Under the pieces are notes generated by a model. It saw only the letters and a list, made by a program, of their open reading frames with translations, was not told the DNA's origin and did no database searches. 64,000 nt of DNA from an uncultured Lachnospiraceae bacterium (GTDB lineage Bacteria; Bacillota; Clostridia; Lachnospirales; Lachnospiraceae): NCBI GenBank assembly GCA_910584205.1, contig CAJUAA010000002.1:124001-188000 (forward strand), given 5' to 3'. Positions 58,855-64,000 of the stretch are shown in pieces. A program made the translations under genes and the position numbers. Within the stretch, counting starts at the first letter, position 1, and the number at the start of each line of letters is the position of its first letter.

Positions 58855-61398
58855 ATGTTTAAACAGACGAAAAAATTTTTATTGGCCAGTGTCATCAGTA
58901 TGGCGCTGCTTTGCGTTGTGATTTTTCTGTGGACCGGGATTACCATGAGCAAAAACAGCGAAGATGCGATCAGTGAGATCGGCGGCATATACATGTCCGA
59001 GATGAGCAGGCAGCTCCAGCAGAAGTTTGATGTGATTATCAACCTGCGCCTGTCTCAGATGGACGGGATTATACAGAGTGTTCAGCCGGAGGAGGCTGTA
59101 TATGGAGAAGACATGCTGGAAGAACTGGCGTATCGTGCCGACATCCGGGGATTTACCTATCTGGGACTTTATACGGGGGACGGGACCTGCGAGACGGTGT
59201 ACGGAAGCCCGGTGGAGATTTTGGAGGAAAGCAATTTCCAGGAGATCATGAAGGATCAGAGCCGGAATGTGTCGAGCGGTTACAATGCAGAGGGAGAGAA
59301 GGTCCTCCTGCTGATGAAGGAGGCCGCATATCCCATGGACGGAGGAAATAAAAGTCAGGTGCTGGTGGCGGGGCTCCCCATGTCTTATCTGAGCAGTGCC
59401 ATGGTGCTGGAACAGGAGGATGCGCTTGTATATTATCATATCATCTGGCAGGATGGGACTTATGTGATCCGGGGCGGAGATGCCTACCGGGATAACTATT
59501 TTGACCGGGTGACGGCCCTGTGTGTGGAGTACGGAGGGAAGACGCCGGAACAGTATGCGCAGGAGCTGAAAGACGCCATAGAGGCGAAGGAAGACTATTC
59601 CGCCATGATTATGATGGATGGAGTGCGGCGCCATATGTACTGTTCCTGGCTTCCAAATTCGGAATGGTATCTGGTGGCGGTGATGCCTTACGGGGTTCTG
59701 GATGACGCAATCGGCAATCTTGGAACGCAGCGTCTGGATATCATGCTGGCGGCGTGCGGCATCATACTGGCGGCGCTGCTGACGATCTTCGCAATTTACT
59801 ACCGGATGTCCCAGCAGCAGCTGAGAGATCTGGACCGGGCGGAAAAGGAGGCTGTGCGGGCGAACCGGGCAAAGAGCGAGTTTCTGTCCAACATGAGCCA
59901 TGATATCCGTACGCCTATGAACGGCATCGTAGGCATGACGGCCATTGCGGCGGCGAACATTGGGGACATGGAGAGGGTAAGGGACTGCCTGACCAAGATC
60001 ACGCTGTCCAGTCGGCATCTGCTGGGGCTGATCAACGATGTGCTGGACATGTCCAAGATCGAAAGCGGCAATCTGTCGCTGAATCTGAACCAGGTGTCTC
60101 TTCACGAGGCCATGGGCAGTATCGTCAATATTGTAAAGCCGCAGATCGAGGCAAAAGGACAGCATTTTGACATCTTTATTCAGGATGTTTCCACGGAAGA
60201 AGTATTGTGTGACAGCGTGCGCCTGAACCAGATCCTGATCAACCTTCTGTCCAATGCGATCAAATTTACGCCGGAGGGCGGATACATCCGTGTGTATCTG
60301 AGGCAGGAAGCCTCTCCGCTGGGAGAAAACCATGTGAGATGTCATTTCCGGATCACTGATACGGGAATCGGGATGACAAAGGAATTTCAGGAGACGATCT
60401 TTGACATGTTCACAAGGGAAAAGTCGGACCAGGTGGACCGGACGGAAGGGACCGGGCTGGGGATGGCCATTACCAAATGCATCGTGGACGCCATGGGAGG
60501 AACCATCGAGATCAACAGTTCGCCTGGAAAAGGAAGTGAGTTCCATATTACGCTGGACATGGAGAAGGCTGACTGCAGGATCGAAGATATGGTCCTTCCG
60601 CCCTGGCGCATGCTGGTGGTGGACAACAACGAGGATCTGTGCCTGAGCGCCGTGTCTTCGCTGAAGGAGATCGGCATCGACGCAGAGTGGGCGACCAGCG
60701 GGCAGAAGGCAGTGGAGCTGGTGGCAAAGCGCCATCGGGAAAACCAGAATTATGAGATCATTCTTCTGGACTGGAAGATGCCGGATATGGACGGCCTGGC
60801 TACTGCCAGTGAGATCCGGAAGCTTCTGGGAGACCATGTTCCGATTCTGATCGTTTCCGCGTACGACTGGAGCGATATCCAGAAGGAAGCGGAAGAAGCG
60901 GGAATCCATGGATTTATATCCAAACCGCTGTTTAAATCCAATCTCTTTGCGGGGCTGAGCCGCTATATGCTGCATGAAGCGGAGACGGAAGCGCCGAAGG
61001 CGCCGGAGAACGGGCAGTTCCCCGGAAAGAGGATTCTGCTTTCGGAGGATAACGATCTGAACTGGGAGATCGCGGAAGACATTCTGTCGGAAGCGGGATT
61101 TGAACTGGAACGGGCGGAGAACGGAAAAGTCTGTGTGGATAAATTCCAGAGCTCGGACGTGGGATATTATGATGTGATCCTGATGGATCTTCGGATGCCG
61201 GTGATGAACGGTTACGAGGCGACGGAGGCCATCCGAAAACTGGAGCGGCCGGATGCGGGGCTTCCCATCATCGCCATGTCGGCGGACGCGTTTTCCGATG
61301 ATATTGAGCACTGTAAGCGGTGCGGCATGAACGAACATGTGTCGAAACCCATCGATGTGGACCGGCTGATCCAGATCCTGGAGAAATATCTGAAGTAG
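58855..61398 (+). CDS. Hybrid sensor histidine kinase with two receiver domains
   Basis: An 847-residue membrane protein. TM1 (about 9-29), a Cache-like extracellular sensor (about 35-295, containing the SWLPNSEWYLVAVMPYG segment), TM2 (about 300-320), HisKA with H349 in SNMSHDIRTPMNGIVG, a HATPase_c domain (LINLLSNAIKFTPEGG, ITDTGIGM, GTGLGMAITKCI), a first receiver with D639 (ILLDWKMPDMDG) and a second with D778 (ILMDLRMPVMNG). Start 58855 follows AAGGAG; ATG 58840 is part of that site. No separate DNA-binding domain, so output is likely through the second receiver. The signal is unknown. Confidence 0.93.
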   Translation: MFKQTKKFLLASVISMALLCVVIFLWTGITMSKNSEDAISEIGGIYMSEMSRQLQQKFDVIINLRLSQMDGIIQSVQPEEAVYGEDMLEELAYRADIRGFTYLGLYTGDGTCETVYGSPVEILEESNFQEIMKDQSRNVSSGYNAEGEKVLLLMKEAAYPMDGGNKSQVLVAGLPMSYLSSAMVLEQEDALVYYHIIWQDGTYVIRGGDAYRDNYFDRVTALCVEYGGKTPEQYAQELKDAIEAKEDYSAMIMMDGVRRHMYCSWLPNSEWYLVAVMPYGVLDDAIGNLGTQRLDIMLAACGIILAALLTIFAIYYRMSQQQLRDLDRAEKEAVRANRAKSEFLSNMSHDIRTPMNGIVGMTAIAAANIGDMERVRDCLTKITLSSRHLLGLINDVLDMSKIESGNLSLNLNQVSLHEAMGSIVNIVKPQIEAKGQHFDIFIQDVSTEEVLCDSVRLNQILINLLSNAIKFTPEGGYIRVYLRQEASPLGENHVRCHFRITDTGIGMTKEFQETIFDMFTREKSDQVDRTEGTGLGMAITKCIVDAMGGTIEINSSPGKGSEFHITLDMEKADCRIEDMVLPPWRMLVVDNNEDLCLSAVSSLKEIGIDAEWATSGQKAVELVAKRHRENQNYEIILLDWKMPDMDGLATASEIRKLLGDHVPILIVSAYDWSDIQKEAEEAGIHGFISKPLFKSNLFAGLSRYMLHEAETEAPKAPENGQFPGKRILLSEDNDLNWEIAEDILSEAGFELERAENGKVCVDKFQSSDVGYYDVILMDLRMPVMNGYEATEAIRKLERPDAGLPIIAMSADAFSDDIEHCKRCGMNEHVSKPIDVDRLIQILEKYLK

Positions 61399-61424
61399 TC
61401 GAAATCAGGAATGCGGATTGCACC

Positions 61425-61453
61425 TTGCGTAATCGGATTCATTCAGTTATAAT
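61425..61453 (+). promoter_or_regulatory. Sigma-A promoter for the coiled-coil gene
   Basis: TTGCGT (61425-61430), a 17-base spacer and TATAAT (61448-61453), 88 bases before the ATG at 61541. Confidence 0.7.
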
Positions 61454-61540
61454 TACTGTTTGAAGATACAGATCTGATGAATAAGAATGATAGAATACTT
61501 GAGATATGGAAAAATCAGGGCGGAAGGAGTATGGAAAGAT

Positions 61541-62122
61541 ATGAGCAACAGCCGCATAGAACAGATCATAGAAGAGATCGAAGACTATATTGACACATGT
61601 AAAGGGCCGCTTCTTGGTTCCGGTGACAAAATCATCGTAAACCGGGAGCGGATGGAGGAGCTGCTTCGGGAGCTTCGGCTGAAGACACCGGAGGAGATCC
61701 GGCGTTATCAGAAGATTCTGGCCAATAAGGACGCCATCATGGCGGATGCTCAGAAAAAGGCGTCTGCCATCGTGGAGCAGGCGAATCTGCAGAATCAGGA
61801 ACTGGTCAACGAGCATGAGATCATGCAGCAGGCTTATGAACAGGCGAACCAGGTGATTGATACGGCGACGCGCCAGGCGCAGGAGATCCTTGACAACGCC
61901 ACCAGGGACGCCAATGAGATCCGTATGGGGGCCATCCAGTATACGGACGACCGGCTGGCGGAACTGCAGGAGATGATCCGGCAGGTCGTGGAGGCATCCA
62001 ACGCCCATTACGCAGGGATGATGGGCAATTTTGAAAGCTTTTACGCGCAGCTTACCAGCAACCGTGAGGAACTGGGAATTCAGCCGCAGTCGGTACAGGA
62101 ACAGCTGCCGGAAGAGCAGTGA
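61541..62122 (+). CDS. Coiled-coil protein with a DivIVA/ATP-synthase-b-like helix
   Basis: 193 residues. An N-terminal segment (IEEIEDYIDTCKGPLLG...IIVNRERMEELLRELR) is followed by a long helix rich in Ala/Gln/Glu (ILANKDAIMADAQKKASAIVEQANLQNQELV). It resembles small Clostridia proteins annotated as ATPases or DivIVA-like, without Walker motifs, so the ATPase name is unlikely to be right. GGAAGGAG lies 14 bases upstream of 61541. The gene ends in a 57-bp tandem duplication. No membrane segment. Confidence 0.75.
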   Translation: MSNSRIEQIIEEIEDYIDTCKGPLLGSGDKIIVNRERMEELLRELRLKTPEEIRRYQKILANKDAIMADAQKKASAIVEQANLQNQELVNEHEIMQQAYEQANQVIDTATRQAQEILDNATRDANEIRMGAIQYTDDRLAELQEMIRQVVEASNAHYAGMMGNFESFYAQLTSNREELGIQPQSVQEQLPEEQ

Positions 62123-62204
62123 CGCAGGAATGGCTGCCGGAAAGAGCCGGTACAGGAACAGCTGTCAGAAGAGCAGTGACACAAGGACAGCTGTCAGGAG
62201 TGCA
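62091..62204 (+). repeat. 57-bp imperfect tandem duplication between convergent genes
   Basis: Units 62091-62147 and 62148-62204 both begin CGGTACAGGAACAGCTG and continue with GAAGAGCAGTGAC. The first carries the stop of the coiled-coil gene (62120-62122). The second covers the 3' end of the minus-strand ylbJ-like gene, whose stop is at 62165. Confidence 0.8.
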
Positions 62205-63079
62205 ATGACGATCCGCCCCAGAAGCCAGGTGCGGATGCGCAGAGGCGTACCGTCAAGGACGCTCTGTGTCTGTGCACAGATACATAATCCGCCGAAGGAT
62301 GCGCAGGTGCAGGCCAGTGCGGTCCGGCATCCTGCGGACAGCCCGGGCAGAAGCGCGATCTGATCGATGCCGCAGCTGATTTCCAGCACTGCGCCGGGGA
62401 AGGCAAGGACGGCGGGAGAGAGCGGAAGCAGCTCCAGGAGCTGAACCAGTATGGTGAACAGGATGATGTATCCGCCAAGTCTGGTGATGGTGGAAAAACC
62501 GTCCATAATGCAGGCATCCAGCATCGGAAAATCCAACCGCTGCAGTGGTGTCTGTTTTTTTGCGGAAGGGGCCGGTGTAAAATGGTAGAAGGGCCTTGTC
62601 ACAAGCCCGTAGAGGACGGGCAGCGCATAGAACAGCAGTACCAGCCCCCAGGGGACGGACGGATATCCCAGTTTCAGGAGACAGACGTAGTTCAGGAAAA
62701 AGGCCGGGCTTACGTTGTTGCAGAAGCCCAGAAGGTAGGCGCCTTCCTGCGGGGAGATGTGCTGATCCCGCACCAGATCGGCGATGACTTTCGCCCCCAT
62801 GGGAAATCCGCACAGGAAGCCCAGAAGAACCGCGTAGCAGCCTTCCCGGGAGATGCCGAACAGACGACTGATCCAGGGAGCGTAGATCCGGTTCAGATAA
62901 TGGAAGAGGCCGGTTTTCATCAGGAGCCCTGACAGAAAGAGAAAGGGCAGCAGGGAGGGAAGGACCGCGGTATACCACAGGGTGAGCCCCCGGGAGCAGC
63001 CCTGAGCCAACGCCGCGGGATGGGTCAGGAGCAGAAGAAGGCCGCCGGGGACGAAGAAAAGGAAAAGTATCTTTTTCAA
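62165..63079 (-). CDS. ylbJ: YlbJ-like sporulation membrane protein (nucleoside-recognition domain)
   Basis: A 304-residue integral membrane protein with about eight helices. Two Gate/nucleoside-recognition modules are visible: LLGFLCGFPMGAKVIADLV with GFCNNVSPAFFLNYV, and a second half containing ISCGIDQIALLPGL. YlbJ is needed for spore cortex formation in Bacillus. The start on the minus strand appears to be TTG at 63079, as no ATG is available, with a modest GGTGG upstream. It is divergent from the M23 gene and convergent with the coiled-coil gene. Confidence 0.88.
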   Translation of the reverse strand: MKKILFLFFVPGGLLLLLTHPAALAQGCSRGLTLWYTAVLPSLLPFLFLSGLLMKTGLFHYLNRIYAPWISRLFGISREGCYAVLLGFLCGFPMGAKVIADLVRDQHISPQEGAYLLGFCNNVSPAFFLNYVCLLKLGYPSVPWGLVLLFYALPVLYGLVTRPFYHFTPAPSAKKQTPLQRLDFPMLDACIMDGFSTITRLGGYIILFTILVQLLELLPLSPAVLAFPGAVLEISCGIDQIALLPGLSAGCRTALACTCASFGGLCICAQTQSVLDGTPLRIRTWLLGRIVIALLTAVLVSLLF

Positions 63080-63134
63080 AAGGCCACCATATAATGAACT
63101 AATTCCCTACATTTTATGGGGCAGGTGGTAAAAT

Positions 63135-63800
63135 ATGAGTCAAACCCGGAAAATCGCGTCCTGTCTGACCGCGGTCCTCCTGATGTGCTGCATCATTCAG
63201 GGAGAGATGCTCTGGCTGGAAGATCTGCTCCGGGAACAGGCGCTGCCGGAGCAGAACGACCGATACGGATTTGACGTGTATCTGGATACCATGGAGCTGG
63301 TCTGGGGAGAGCTGGTCTGGTTCCCGGTGCCGGAGTCGGATTGCAACGAAAACGCGACGACGGCCTTTGAAAATACGTGGATGGCAGAACGTACGTACGG
63401 CGGAAAGCGAAACCATGAAGGGACGGACCTCATGGCGTCCGTGGACGAGGCCGGTTATTATCCGGTGGTCAGCATGACGGACGGAGTCGTGGAACAGGTG
63501 GGCTGGCTGGAAAAGGGCGGCTGGAGAATCGGGGTGCGTTCGCTGAAGGGAAACTATTATTATTACGCCCATCTGGACTCCTATGCCAGAGAATGGGAGC
63601 CGGGCGATCCGATTCAGGCAGGCGACATCCTCGGCTATATGGGGGACAGCGGTTACGGGCCGGAAGGAACGACCGGCCAGTTCCCGGTCCATCTTCATGT
63701 GGGGATCTATGTGCCTCTCGGGGCGGACCAGGAGATGGCGGTCAACCCGTACTGGATGCTGCGGTATCTGGAACAGAAAAAGCTGACCTGTTCCTACTGA
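63135..63800 (+). CDS. M23-family metallopeptidase
   Basis: A 221-residue exported peptidase. An N-terminal hydrophobic segment (about 5-25, IASCLTAVLLMCCIIQGEML) anchors it. The LytM-type zinc motifs are HEGTD (HxxxD) and HLHVG (HxH), with a linking YYYYAHLDSY stretch. It probably cleaves peptide cross-links in peptidoglycan or processes spore or cell-wall proteins. GGCAGGTGG precedes the ATG. Divergent from ylbJ by 55 bases, with room for one promoter each. Confidence 0.91.
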   Translation: MSQTRKIASCLTAVLLMCCIIQGEMLWLEDLLREQALPEQNDRYGFDVYLDTMELVWGELVWFPVPESDCNENATTAFENTWMAERTYGGKRNHEGTDLMASVDEAGYYPVVSMTDGVVEQVGWLEKGGWRIGVRSLKGNYYYYAHLDSYAREWEPGDPIQAGDILGYMGDSGYGPEGTTGQFPVHLHVGIYVPLGADQEMAVNPYWMLRYLEQKKLTCSY

Positions 63801-63904
63801 GCGTGTTCAGGGTACAGGCCGCCGGCTGAGCGCCTGGGATATTCAGAAGCCGCCCCGGCGCCCGCGGGCGTTATACGGTATGATACATCGGAAAGGAATA
63901 TTTC

Positions 63905-64000
63905 ATGGAACTACCAGTATCCTTTATGGAACATATGAAGCGGATCCTCGGCCCGGAGTATGAGGATTATCTGAAAAGCTATGAGAAGCCGAAATTTATG
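63905..64000 (+). CDS. RsmF-like 16S rRNA (cytosine-C5) methyltransferase, 3' end outside window
   Basis: ATG at 63905 after GGAAAGGAAT. The 32 visible codons, MELPVSFMEHMKRILGPEYE then DYLKSYEKPKF, match the N-terminal lead helix of NOL1/NOP2/Sun methyltransferases of the RsmF/YebU group (LPxxFxxxMxxLLGxEYxxFLxSY pattern). The catalytic domain is not in the window, so the assignment rests on this short region. Confidence 0.75.
   Translation, partial: MELPVSFMEHMKRILGPEYEDYLKSYEKPKFM

Noticed and set aside
1..64000. CRISPR arrays, tRNA or rRNA genes, insertion sequences
   Set aside because: No regularly spaced repeats, no tRNA or rRNA-like sequence and no transposase frames were noticed in the intergenic regions or in the frames examined.

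Overview
The window looks like a chromosomal segment of a Gram-positive, spore-lineage Clostridia species, most likely a gut Lachnospiraceae. The basis is inference from gene content and signals: AAGGAGG-type ribosome binding sites, sigma-A promoters, a YlbJ-like sporulation membrane protein, Rex, a TepA-type protease, a LicT-controlled beta-glucoside locus, and alr followed by a NdoA-type mazF. No rRNA, tRNA, CRISPR array or transposase was seen.

Layout. 1-1710: the 3' end of folD with its terminator, then a lipoprotein phosphoesterase. 1778-6215: a beta-glucoside locus (licT, a PTS EIIBCA gene broken by an internal deletion and frameshift, and a 6-phospho-beta-glucosidase), with two antiterminator-target/terminator leaders. 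6190-8319 (minus): a small acidic ORF, a coiled-coil protein and cardiolipin synthase. 8473-20382: a tightly packed GC-rich operon of MoxR ATPase, DUF5682, VWA, twin-SWIM and DUF4132 proteins, followed by an M18 aminopeptidase. 20379-26040: an operon of a PucR-type regulator, an exported FG-GAP-like protein, an OmpR/histidine kinase pair and an exported protein. 26134-32423: housekeeping and small accessory genes, including an ABC-F ATPase and an XRE regulator with twin operators.

32609-45961 is an AT-richer defence island. A 73-bp direct repeat brackets about 1.8 kb of gene debris (a nonsense-interrupted ORF, a DUF3883 remnant and an N-truncated YhcG-type nuclease). Its second copy carries the apparent hsdM promoter. 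The type I restriction-modification locus then runs hsdM, ADP-ribosylglycohydrolase, unknown gene, 5' hsdS half, 3' hsdS half, hsdR. The two hsdS halves are separated by a 3.85-kb cassette lying between 14-bp direct repeats in the conserved KSRF motif. The cassette carries a HipA-like kinase and partner, an extra half-hsdS, a DUF3990 (ADP-ribosyltransferase-like) gene and partner, and a tyrosine recombinase. The 5' hsdS half is also off by one base in an A tract, so a full two-domain HsdS would need both excision and frame restoration.

46010-49821: a TPP-riboswitch thiamine operon (thiW, thiM, thiD, thiC). 49880-64000: core genes, namely rex, nnrD, alr, an orphan-looking mazF, yebC, a zinc-ribbon/CFI-box protein, metY, tepA, pepD, a hybrid histidine kinase with two receivers, a coiled-coil protein, a ylbJ-like gene, an M23 peptidase and the 5' end of an rsmF-like methyltransferase.

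The best candidates for something undescribed are the recombinase cassette that splits hsdS and carries two toxin-antitoxin-like pairs, and the MoxR/DUF5682/VWA/SWIM/DUF4132 operon, whose function I do not know.
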